From Caprella mutica (Eukaryota > Arthropoda > Malacostraca > Amphipoda > Caprellidae), in contig CANNZV010001835.1 in NCBI GenBank assembly GCA_947561585.1, positions 1 to 64,000 on the forward strand: DNA of 64,000 nt. Direction: 5' to 3'. Position 1 is the stretch's first letter. Each line of letters begins with the position of its first letter. Position numbers and translations under genes: made by a program. Below, in pieces: positions 8,843 to 16,225 of the stretch. Below the pieces are notes generated by a model. The model did not search any database and was not told the origin of the DNA. It saw only the letters and a list, made by a program, of their open reading frames with translations.

Positions 8843-11371
8843 CTAGGTCACGATCGTGATGGGCACCTCAGCAGCAACAGCCACGGGTGTCCAAATGTCG
8901 ACCTCGACGTTCGGCGTCTCAATGGAGATGAGAAGGGAGTAGCGGACGCCGTGATCGCTGCGATCACGTTGTTTGCGTTCTTTCCACCAACCAGTAACCG
9001 GGTACACAGCGACTGAGCCGCGGGATGCCAACTCAGCAGCCGGGCCGGTCCAGTGGTCCACATGTAGCGAGCCACGAACCCGTTGGCGAGGACCGAGGAC
9101 CCACTGTTCCGCATCGGAGTCCGACGTTGGGCGCTTCTCGTCTTCAGCAAGGGCCAGCTTGTTGATCCGCTTGCGGAACTCGTCGTTGCTTTCGGTGGGT
9201 CGTCGCATCTCGAACCTCAGTCCATGCGATGCGTACCGGAATCGCTGTACCCACCCGCGACGCGCTGGATTTGGTTCGATGAAATACGACAGCGCCACTC
9301 GCATTTCCACCACGGTGTTTCCAAGCTCGGCCAACTGGTCGGTGGGCCACGGAAGATCATGCAGATGAAGCTCACGCATAGCTCCATCTTGGTAAGGGTG
9401 AATTCGTTCTTGAGCGATGAGCGTGACAGCGTCGTTTGCGCTCCGCAGCGCGCGTGCGTCGTCCGGAACTCCCCACCCGTAGCGTCGGAGCTTCGCGACG
9501 GTTGCGGTTCGGTTCGCTCCCTCGAACGTCGAGAGCATCGGAGCCGTCCACCGGGCTGATTGAACAATCAGGCCGCGTACAGATTCTGGCCAAAGGTTTG
9601 GGTAGCCATTGGAGATTCGTCCTGCGAGGTGCGCTGCCTGCGCGGTGGCTGGGCTTGTACCAGCTGCAGTCGTGAGCAGCCGACCTCCGAGATAGCCAGT
9701 GCGGGTCGTGAGCACCTGCAGGTCCGACGGCGTATCAATCGACGTGCCGTCCGGAGAGAGTCCAGCGTTGCCACCCTCAAAGACGACCTCAGGCTTGTGC
9801 GGCCACTGCTCCTTGAAGCCGACCGATGTGCGGCTGAAGGGCGAGAGATCCGCCACGCGAGCGAGCGGGCTCCAGCCATCGAAGTCTGTGTGCACGATCT
9901 CGGAGAGGTCGGTGTATGCCCCGACAGATAGAGCGTTCCACGCCTGGGCCGGTTCCTCGATCACCTCGGTGTCGCTATGAGAAAGGTGGTCTTTCTCATA
10001 CGGCGACCGAACGTTTCCGGCCGAGATGATGAATAGCCGCTGGTTGCCGGACGCTGGTTCGTCGAGGTAGACGAGTCCATCCTCCGACGACGTGACCGCC
10101 CGTCCTGCCGCGAGCGCATCGATAGACGATGACCACGCTGAGGGTTGACCCAGATCGCTTGGGTGCGCCCCATCAGCAGGTGCAGTGACCGCAAGAGCAA
10201 ACACTCGCCGTCGGTCAGGGTTTTCGATCTCAACGACCGACGTTGCCTGGGCCGTCAGGGCGCCATACAACGCCTGATCATTCTCTCCTTGGTCGGGGAG
10301 AATTTTCACGGACTCCAGGTGTGCTTCGATCTGGATCTGATCTGAGCGAACCAAGGCCTGGCCGACATCACCCAACGCGGCGATTCCAGCCATTTCGGTT
10401 CCATGGCCTTGGCGGTCGGCTGGACTCCACCTCGGATCGATGGAATGAACATCGTCAGGTGAGATCGCAGGCCGGAGGAGAGGGTGCTCATATGCGACCC
10501 CTGTGTCGAGGATGCACACCGCCGGTGCATCAGGTCGCGGCTCAACAAGGCGACCAGCGAGGTCTTGAACGAAGTCGGCCTGATCTGCCGCCGGCAGATC
10601 TGCGAGAAATTGGGCTGCTTCCACTGGCCGACGAAGCTCAGCGATGTCATCGAACAAGTCGAGTGCAGTGCCGAGCTGAGCACTCGATGCCGAGATCAAT
10701 ACAACAACACGATCTTCGAACGCCAGCCGTTCGCGACCGACTCTGGATCCGGACAATTCCGCAAACGCTTGTATCCGAGCCTCGACCCCCTCTCGTCGAC
10801 GCAGCCACACTTCCCACCAGACGACCTCGTCGTCGGAGTCGGGAAACGAATCTTCGTTGTCGGTCCAGAGCGCACGCAGGGTCGCGAGACGAAGATGAGA
10901 GACGCGCTCGACCATGTTCTTGTGTCGAGGCTTTCCCTTCTCAGTATCTTCCGACACGTACTGCTCGAATCGTTCGGTGAAGCGGCCGATCCACCCTTCC
11001 GGAACGAAGACCGTCGCGAACTGGACTGGCTTGTTGTCAACAATCCGGGTCTTCACCGCTCGGACTTCAGGATGGACCTTGCCCAGATGTGGCTCAAGCG
11101 AAGTCAAGGCGAGCTCGAAGCCCGGAGCCGACTCGAACTGCACATAGATGCCTTCGATCGCTCCCTCTACACGGTCGGGCGGTAGCGCGTCGAGGCGTTC
11201 CTTCGAAGCCTGTTCGGCCCCGTTCATCTCCTCGATGAGGTCCCGGCCATGCTTCAGCCGATCAGAGGGCGACGGAGGTGCTGTTGGTCCTCGGCCCGGC
11301 GTGGGAGGGGTGTATCCCTCCACCGTGGCAGGTCGCGTGATGTTGACGTGCAGCCGATTGCGTTGTGCCAC
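8843..11371 (-). CDS. ietS: Subtilisin-like serine protease (S8) of an IetAS-type defence pair
   Basis: An 842-aa protein. The S8 triad is visible: Asp289 in ILDTGV, His323 in GHGTEMAG and Ser573 in AAGTSPATAQ, with the oxyanion Asn453 in ISAGN. A roughly 280-residue N-terminal extension precedes the catalytic domain and a beta-rich domain of about 200 residues follows it. There is no signal peptide, so it probably acts in the cytoplasm, unlike secreted subtilases. The AAA ATPase gene lies 9 bp upstream. An AAA ATPase plus a cytoplasmic S8 protease is the composition of IetAS, first described on Agrobacterium plasmids as an incompatibility/maintenance system and later listed as anti-phage. 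The assignment rests on this pairing; the triad suggests the enzyme is active. Confidence 0.72.
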   Translation of the reverse strand: MAQRNRLHVNITRPATVEGYTPPTPGRGPTAPPSPSDRLKHGRDLIEEMNGAEQASKERLDALPPDRVEGAIEGIYVQFESAPGFELALTSLEPHLGKVHPEVRAVKTRIVDNKPVQFATVFVPEGWIGRFTERFEQYVSEDTEKGKPRHKNMVERVSHLRLATLRALWTDNEDSFPDSDDEVVWWEVWLRRREGVEARIQAFAELSGSRVGRERLAFEDRVVVLISASSAQLGTALDLFDDIAELRRPVEAAQFLADLPAADQADFVQDLAGRLVEPRPDAPAVCILDTGVAYEHPLLRPAISPDDVHSIDPRWSPADRQGHGTEMAGIAALGDVGQALVRSDQIQIEAHLESVKILPDQGENDQALYGALTAQATSVVEIENPDRRRVFALAVTAPADGAHPSDLGQPSAWSSSIDALAAGRAVTSSEDGLVYLDEPASGNQRLFIISAGNVRSPYEKDHLSHSDTEVIEEPAQAWNALSVGAYTDLSEIVHTDFDGWSPLARVADLSPFSRTSVGFKEQWPHKPEVVFEGGNAGLSPDGTSIDTPSDLQVLTTRTGYLGGRLLTTAAGTSPATAQAAHLAGRISNGYPNLWPESVRGLIVQSARWTAPMLSTFEGANRTATVAKLRRYGWGVPDDARALRSANDAVTLIAQERIHPYQDGAMRELHLHDLPWPTDQLAELGNTVVEMRVALSYFIEPNPARRGWVQRFRYASHGLRFEMRRPTESNDEFRKRINKLALAEDEKRPTSDSDAEQWVLGPRQRVRGSLHVDHWTGPAAELASRGSVAVYPVTGWWKERKQRDRSDHGVRYSLLISIETPNVEVDIWTPVAVAAEVPITIVT

Positions 11372-11380
11372 GTTTGCTGC

Positions 11381-12370
11381 CTACTCGCTGAGAGGACTCA
11401 CCGCTCTTGCCCTCACCTTCAATGCCGCGATCAGATGCTCAGTCGTCAGCGCAGCATTGTCCGACAGAATCGCGTCCTTGGCAGCGCGTTCAGCCGCTGA
11501 GGTGACTTCGGCATGGCTCAGCCCCTTTGCTGCTGCGCCCACTCTCCGCCAGTTGATTCCATCGTGTTCGATGGCAGCCAATCGATTGCGGATTACCTGA
11601 TTCGCAATCGCTGCTGTCGGCATCGGATATGCGAGTGCCAGATCGAAACGGCGAAACAGCGCCCTGTCCAGAAACTCGGGAAGGTTCGAAGTCGCAGCAA
11701 TCACACTGTCGGAGTGATCTTGTTCCAGGAACTGCAGGAACGAGTTCAACACTCTCCGGATTTCGCCCACGTCATTGCCTTGTGTGCGAGATCCCGCAAG
11801 GGCGTCTACCTCGTCGAAGAGGTAAACACCGGGAGTCTGAGCTGCAGCGTCAAATACAAGTCGGAGCTTCGCTGCGGTCTCACCCATGAATTTCGTGATC
11901 AGCCCATCCAGGCGAACCGTGAACAACGGCAAGTTCAGCTCACCAGCAACGACCCGCGCCGTCATTGTCTTTCCCGTACCGGGCGGTCCCAGCAGCAGCA
12001 ATCTACGTAGCGGCGCAAAGCCAGTGGCTCGCAGCCGATCTCTTTGTCTCTGCTCGAGTAGCACGCGGTTTAGATCGCCGAGAACAGTCTTGTCGAGCAC
12101 GATGTCAGACAGTCGCTCGGTGGGGTACTCGACCGTGAGCAGCGACGCTAGGTCGCCTCGCGGTGACGCGAGGGGAGTCGGTGACGGACCAGGGATCCGC
12201 TCCTTGGCTACGTCGACTAGCTGCTTGAGGTCGCGGGCGTAAGAGGCGTGACCACTCTGGGCTTCTCTCGCTGCAAGCTGCAGCGCTACTGCGTAAAAAC
12301 GTTCGTCGTCGCCCGCGGCGTGGCTCTTGATGAGCGCCTTCACCTGATCCGCGGTAGCCACTACATACAC
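11381..12370 (-). CDS. ietA: AAA+ ATPase partner of the S8 protease (IetA-like)
   Basis: A 329-aa protein from the GTG at 12370. An N-terminal helical segment (residues 1-70) precedes a classical AAA+ module: Walker A GPPGTGKT at 128-135, the pore-type segment LITKFMGET near 158-166, Walker B VYLFDEVDAL at 183-192, sensor 1 ATSN near 227-230 and the RRFDLA arginine-finger region near 240. The closest relatives are FtsH/ClpX-like single-AAA proteins. It probably controls the downstream protease or feeds it substrates. The ATPase gene comes first, with a 9-bp gap, so both are presumably co-transcribed. The 230 bp upstream hold its promoter, but none is clear. Confidence 0.75.
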   Translation of the reverse strand: MYVVATADQVKALIKSHAAGDDERFYAVALQLAAREAQSGHASYARDLKQLVDVAKERIPGPSPTPLASPRGDLASLLTVEYPTERLSDIVLDKTVLGDLNRVLLEQRQRDRLRATGFAPLRRLLLLGPPGTGKTMTARVVAGELNLPLFTVRLDGLITKFMGETAAKLRLVFDAAAQTPGVYLFDEVDALAGSRTQGNDVGEIRRVLNSFLQFLEQDHSDSVIAATSNLPEFLDRALFRRFDLALAYPMPTAAIANQVIRNRLAAIEHDGINWRRVGAAAKGLSHAEVTSAAERAAKDAILSDNAALTTEHLIAALKVRARAVSPLSE

Positions 12371-12599
12371 CTCATCTGCTTCTCACGACGGCCGTCCAGC
12401 CAGCCGTCACGCAACCTAATCGTAGTCGTACGACCTTGGAGCGAAGCTGTCCGGTCGGACAAAGTCCTAGTGCTCGGTGCGATCGCTGGACGACGTGCGT
12501 AGCCATCACAACTCACCTGTCCCGGTGGAAGCGCTCGGATTCAGCCATTGCTGTCAGCACGGCGAACACCCTACTTTCTCCCCCTTGCGTCCCTCCCCG

Positions 12600-12780
12600 G
12601 ATGGCGCATGTAGGCGAGCTGGACAGCGAAGCCGAGACGGTTCGCCTCACCACGATGAGCACCAATCACCGCCATGTCCTCGTCACTAAACCCGTACAAG
12701 CCCACCAGGTCTGGAGCCGAACTCGGAATCGCGTACATCCGAGCACGATCAGCAGCAGAAAGAAGCGAACGGCGCGGCAT
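12600..12780 (-). pseudogene. Tn3-family transposase, N-terminal fragment
   Basis: The start ATG at 12780 opens MPRRSLLSAADRARMYAIPS, then about 40 residues matching the N-terminal domain (DUF4158 type) of Tn3 transposases, including HRGEANRLGFAVQLAYMRHP. Homology stops near 12600 and the frame ends at 12571. Over 900 C-terminal residues, including the DDE domain, are missing. It differs from the tnpA scrap at 24408. Confidence 0.8.
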
Positions 12781-12808
12781 CGACCCGAACTCCAATTCTT
12801 GTAAACGA

Positions 12809-12935
12809 AGGTTTCCGAGAACCACGAACACCAGACAACGAGGACACGTCAACCAAGCCTGGATGAGTTCTCGAAAACCATTCTCACAACGGATTCTCTA
12901 AACTAGACTCCAGACACGAGTTTCGAGAAGCCGAA
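12809..12935. promoter_or_regulatory. Possible resolution (res) site next to the Tn3 fragment
   Basis: Upstream of the tnpA fragment, the motif GGTTTCCGAGAAC (12809) is repeated as its near reverse complement GTTCTCGAAAACC (about 12863) and once more as TTTCGAGAAGCC (about 12920). Several resolvase-binding half sites in about 120 bp are typical of res sites, but no resolvase gene accompanies this copy. Confidence 0.35.
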
Positions 12936-12952
12936 CGGAGAAGTGCATTTCT

Positions 12953-13234
12953 GTGCACCGATCGGCGAGATCGCCGCTGACACGGCGACGAAACCCACGA
13001 GCGCTCGTCGTTGGGGACCACGCCAAGCCCGCACTATTCAGGATTCAGCGCCGATCCTCGTCGCACCCCTACATACAGCAGTTAGATGCCCAGGTCGGTG
13101 CTCTCGCCCAGGATCCGATCGGTCTGCCAAGCCTGCCCGGGATAGGCTCACCTCAAGATTGGGCGAGAGGACTCGCTGCGGGTGTAGCAGCCGCAGCAGT
13201 CTTGGTTGGCGAGCAGCTACTGGATGGTGCGTAG
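12953..13234 (+). pseudogene. C-terminal end of an unrecognised gene
   Basis: The last 50 or so codons before the TAG at 13232 (including ALAQDPIGLPSLPG and a hydrophobic LAAGVAAAAVLVGEQLL helix) have strong GC3 bias. Upstream the frame loses coding character, so this looks like the tail of a gene cut by the Tn3 debris. Its stop overlaps the start of the next gene (TAGTG), a translational-coupling layout typical of toxin/immunity pairs. Confidence 0.4.
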
Positions 13235-14409
13235 TGGGGATGAAGGTGCACCGGGATCATCGAGAGCCAGGCTCGAAGCGTCAACTGCCGTGGGGAAGTC
13301 GGTCACGGTCCGGCTTGTTGGCTGCGGTGCTGTGCCAAGAGCAGCTGGAACCACTTGGAGCGGCGATCTCGGTTCTGGATTGGGCATTGGAGCACTTCAG
13401 GGATCCAGGGACGGGCTCGGTGGGGCTGGCCGTCGGTGAGGAAGTCCACAGCTTCGCCTCTGTCACTTCACTAGATCGCTCATTGAGATCCAACGCTGGC
13501 GAGTCGGTCGTTGTTCTTGAGGGTGTCTTGAGCGTCGGGCACCTCCGGATTGATCTTGCGCCCGCCGACCCTCCGGGAAGGTACGTGATCTCGGTGCGAA
13601 TCGCGGCCTCCGACGAACGTCACCGTTCGGCGTTTGCTGAGAACGTTGACCTCGAACTTCTCGTCGAACAGCTCGGCCAGATCGGTGAGGTGTTGTTCGC
13701 TGGGTCTCAGACGAACGGATTCTTCGACTGGGAGTTCGGGCACCTCTATCCCCGCAACCGCGGTTTCTCGATGTCCCATCGCTGGACGACTGAAGACTGG
13801 CTGAGATTCATTCCAGGGGTCTACGAACGGATGTGGATCGGTCCTCATCATGGTTCGACCGCAGGGTGGCTGGATACGCCGTCCGGCGACGATCGGATCG
13901 ACTCCGAGACGTGGAACCACGTACAGGCGCTCCTGCCAGGATGGATTCTCGCTGACCAGGGTCCTGCCCAGAAGTTCTCAGAGTCCGATGGGGAGTTGTT
14001 CTGCCCCAAGGGGTTCGGCGATATGGCTGACATGTTCCTTGTGCGGAACAGGTTCCCGGAGTGGTACGACGAAAAGAATGCGTCAGGCTTCTTCAAGGGA
14101 GGGGACAGGTGTGAAGGGCTCTTCGAATCGGGCAGCGTTTCGCTTGTCTTGGAGCCTGAAGATCGTCTCCGTTCCAAGGTGCGGGCAGCGTGTATCGCTG
14201 TCGGACAAGCGTTGGAGCGTGGCGTGGCGTCCGGTTGGGTGGAAGGCGACGTGCCGGTGTGGAGCGTTTCCGACGACGCGGACTGCGGCCTTCGGGTTGA
14301 GTCGGACGTTGGAGCCGATTCGCCAGCGTTGCTGGCGCTAAGGGTCGCTGGCGCAGTGTCGCTTTCTCACATGAGTGGTGGATCGGCGTCCGTCAAGACC
14401 TCAGATTGA
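13234..14409 (+). CDS. Hypothetical protein in a coupled (immunity-like) position
   Basis: 391 aa from GTG 13234 (or 389 from ATG 13240); the frame is open further upstream but without coding bias. No family is recognised. The protein is soluble and acidic, with a beta-rich first half (SVVVLEGVLSVGHLRIDL, RYVISVRIAA) and an aromatic-rich second half (RWTTEDWLRFIPGVYERMW, FPEWYDEKN). No signal peptide or membrane helix is seen. It starts on the stop codon of the truncated gene before it, and an RHS fragment follows it. That context suggests a large immunity protein of a lost polymorphic toxin, which is inference only. Confidence 0.55.
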   Translation: MGMKVHRDHREPGSKRQLPWGSRSRSGLLAAVLCQEQLEPLGAAISVLDWALEHFRDPGTGSVGLAVGEEVHSFASVTSLDRSLRSNAGESVVVLEGVLSVGHLRIDLAPADPPGRYVISVRIAASDERHRSAFAENVDLELLVEQLGQIGEVLFAGSQTNGFFDWEFGHLYPRNRGFSMSHRWTTEDWLRFIPGVYERMWIGPHHGSTAGWLDTPSGDDRIDSETWNHVQALLPGWILADQGPAQKFSESDGELFCPKGFGDMADMFLVRNRFPEWYDEKNASGFFKGGDRCEGLFESGSVSLVLEPEDRLRSKVRAACIAVGQALERGVASGWVEGDVPVWSVSDDADCGLRVESDVGADSPALLALRVAGAVSLSHMSGGSASVKTSD

Positions 14410-14469
14410 GGCAAAGGCCACATCTGCGTTGGCGATCTGTTCGATCGTCGCCAAAGCCTGGTCCCGTGC

Positions 14470-14867
14470 CCAGCGGCCAGGTAACCACCAAGCCCAATCA
14501 CTGCCATGCGACGGCTACTTCGACTTCGCCAACGTCTACACCGGCGGAGGCAGCGGATCACGCACAGCCGCAACCACCACAAACAGATCAACCACCAGCG
14601 GTGTAGTGATCAACGGCGGACGAGGCGCCAGCGGACCCCGAATCATCGATCCCTCAGCGTTCATGCAGACCGGCACCATCGACGAGATCACCGTGCACCA
14701 CGTCTTCGCCGGGCAACGCATCGGCTACACCCGCAACAGCACCTACACCGCCGTCGTGACTGACCACCTCGGATCAGGAGCCGTCGACCGCGCCGCAGAC
14801 GGCACCACCACCGTGCAGCGCCACACACCCTTCGGCGCCACACGAGGAGCCACCGCGAACCAGTTGG
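14470..14867 (+). pseudogene. RHS protein C-terminal core fragment
   Basis: This stretch is very similar to 34276-34695 of the RHS gene at 29904-35600. It encodes SLPCDGYFDFANVYTGGGSG, a shortened TTT linker, FMQTGTIDEITVHHVFAGQR and HTPFGATRGATANQL. The match stops at 14867, exactly where the 322-bp inverted-repeat element begins. It lacks both the rest of the scaffold and the toxin tip. It is a duplicated scrap or a residue of a lost RHS paralogue. Confidence 0.85.
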
Positions 14868-15189
14868 GGGGTCTCCGTACTAAGTGGACGAAATGTTGCG
14901 GTCGGACCGCAGACCCTTGTACTTGCTGGCCTTCAGACCCATCCCTGGAGACTGCGGGTGAAAAGTCGTGACAACGGAGCCGTCTAGTTCGACAACCAGG
15001 ACAAGAACTGACCTCAGCCGATTCTGGGAATCGAGCGGACGCCCTCCAGCCAGGTGGGACCTGGCCGACAGGCCCCTTGACGGGTGCTGCCGTTCCCCCG
15101 AGACCACGGTCGTGCGTCCCCTGGAATCAAGCAACGAGCACGCTGATCCTGATGACCGCAACATCTCGTCCATCTAATACGGAGACCCC
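14868..15189. mobile_element. 322-bp inverted-repeat element (second MITE-like type)
   Basis: Its ends are 36-bp inverted repeats with about four mismatches: the left end is at 14868-14903 (GGGGTCTCCGTACTAAGTGG onward), the right end at 15154-15189. No transposase is encoded. It sits exactly between the RHS fragment and the truncated IS6 transposase, so it marks a rearrangement boundary. The parent family is not recognised. Confidence 0.65.
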
Positions 15190-15671
15190 GTCATGCTGTT
15201 GGTGGCCGCTGGTTCGTAGACGAGACCTACGTGAAAGTCTCCGGAACATGGCGCTATGTGTACCGAGCTATCGATCAGCATGGCCAAGTGATCGATGTGT
15301 TCGTCTCGTCACGACGCAACATCGCTGCCGCCCGGCGGTTCTTCACCCGTGCCCTCGACGCTCACGGAGAACCCAATGAAGTCGTCACCGACCTCGCACA
15401 GGCGCTCGAGACCGTGATCGAAGAGTTGATGCCGGACGTATTCCACAACACCGAGCAGTACGCCAACAATCGTGTCGAGTGCGACCACGGCAGGTTGAAA
15501 GCCAGGCTCCGACCGATGCGAGGTCTCAAGACCGACCGGACCGCATCAGTGGTGATCCGAGGTCATGCCTTCATGCAGAATTTACGACGAGGCCACTACG
15601 AACTCGGCACCGTCGCCGACCCGCACCACCGTCTCATTGCCGCATTTGGCGAACTCACCGACACCATCTGA
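15190..15671 (+). pseudogene. IS6-family transposase, 5'-truncated
   Basis: About 160 codons match the DDE domain of IS6/IS240 transposases: GGRWFVDETYVKVSGTWRYV with the first catalytic Asp, then FVSSRRNIAAARRFFTRAL with the second-Asp region nearby, then NNRVECDHGRLKARLRPMRG with the catalytic Glu. The zinc-finger and HTH N-terminus (about 70 residues) is missing; the frame enters directly from the 322-bp element. The TGA is at 15669. Some internal residues may also be missing. Confidence 0.8.
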
Positions 15672-15722
15672 ACCGAGGCCGCACCGATCGTTGTCTGTGC
15701 ACGCGTCCCAGGATCGAACAAC

Positions 15723-15734
15723 GCAACAGAGCCC
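15723..15734 (-). repeat. IS6-type right terminal inverted repeat
   Basis: GCAACAGAGCCC is the reverse complement of GGGCTCTGTTGC, the typical IS6/IS26-family end. It lies 52 bp after the transposase stop, as expected for the right end. The matching left end was not found. Confidence 0.6.
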
Positions 15735-15791
15735 AAATAACCGGACGGAACACTAGGCGTGCCGCTTGACAAGGAAGCGTGCAGCCGTGCC

Positions 15792-16223
15792 CTAGCCACG
15801 TTGGTGAGCGTTCGCATCATCGATCCATTCTTGAATCTGGCGTATCCACGACTCACGTCGCTCTTGACCAAGAAGGAAGGAGTACTTGATGTCAACAGCT
15901 TGACCGTCCACGAGCTCCAATCGGACCCCGGGGACGATAGATCTCCCCCAGAGGACTGGACCCTCTATCGCTCGCGTCACCTGGTCTTTCCTCCAAGAGC
16001 GAGATCGAATTGGGCGCATGTCAACGAGGCAATCATCCTTGATCTTCGCACCGGTCCGGCAGATCGTGAACACCGCCCATGCAAGCATCAACAAACCGGC
16101 GACGAGACTCCCCACATGGGCGCCTTCCACTGCCCAGAATTGGACAAGGAAATACACTCCGAAAAACGAAAACACGGGCGCCATACCCGACACGTAGCGA
16201 GAGGGCCCGCGAGGGAACTTCAT
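15792..16223 (-). CDS. Small membrane protein directly behind RHS1 (candidate immunity protein)
   Basis: About 143 aa from the ATG at 16223, two bases after the RHS1 TAG; an ATG at 16262 overlapping RHS1 would add 13 residues. Two adjacent hydrophobic segments (FSFFGVYFLVQFW and GSLVAGLLMLAWAVFTI) are followed by a roughly 85-residue soluble tail with a beta-rich pattern (GVRLELVDGQAVDIKYSF), reminiscent of PH-like tails but not assignable. The immediate downstream position and coupling fit a cognate immunity protein against the RHS1 C-terminal tip, acting at the membrane. No family confirms this. Confidence 0.55.
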   Translation of the reverse strand: MKFPRGPSRYVSGMAPVFSFFGVYFLVQFWAVEGAHVGSLVAGLLMLAWAVFTICRTGAKIKDDCLVDMRPIRSRSWRKDQVTRAIEGPVLWGRSIVPGVRLELVDGQAVDIKYSFLLGQERRESWIRQIQEWIDDANAHQRG

Positions 16224-16225
16224 AG

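Noticed and set aside
8693..9016. Small ORF starting inside the 222-bp element
   Set aside because: The same start recurs in copy 2 before an unrelated gene; it is element sequence reading into whatever follows.
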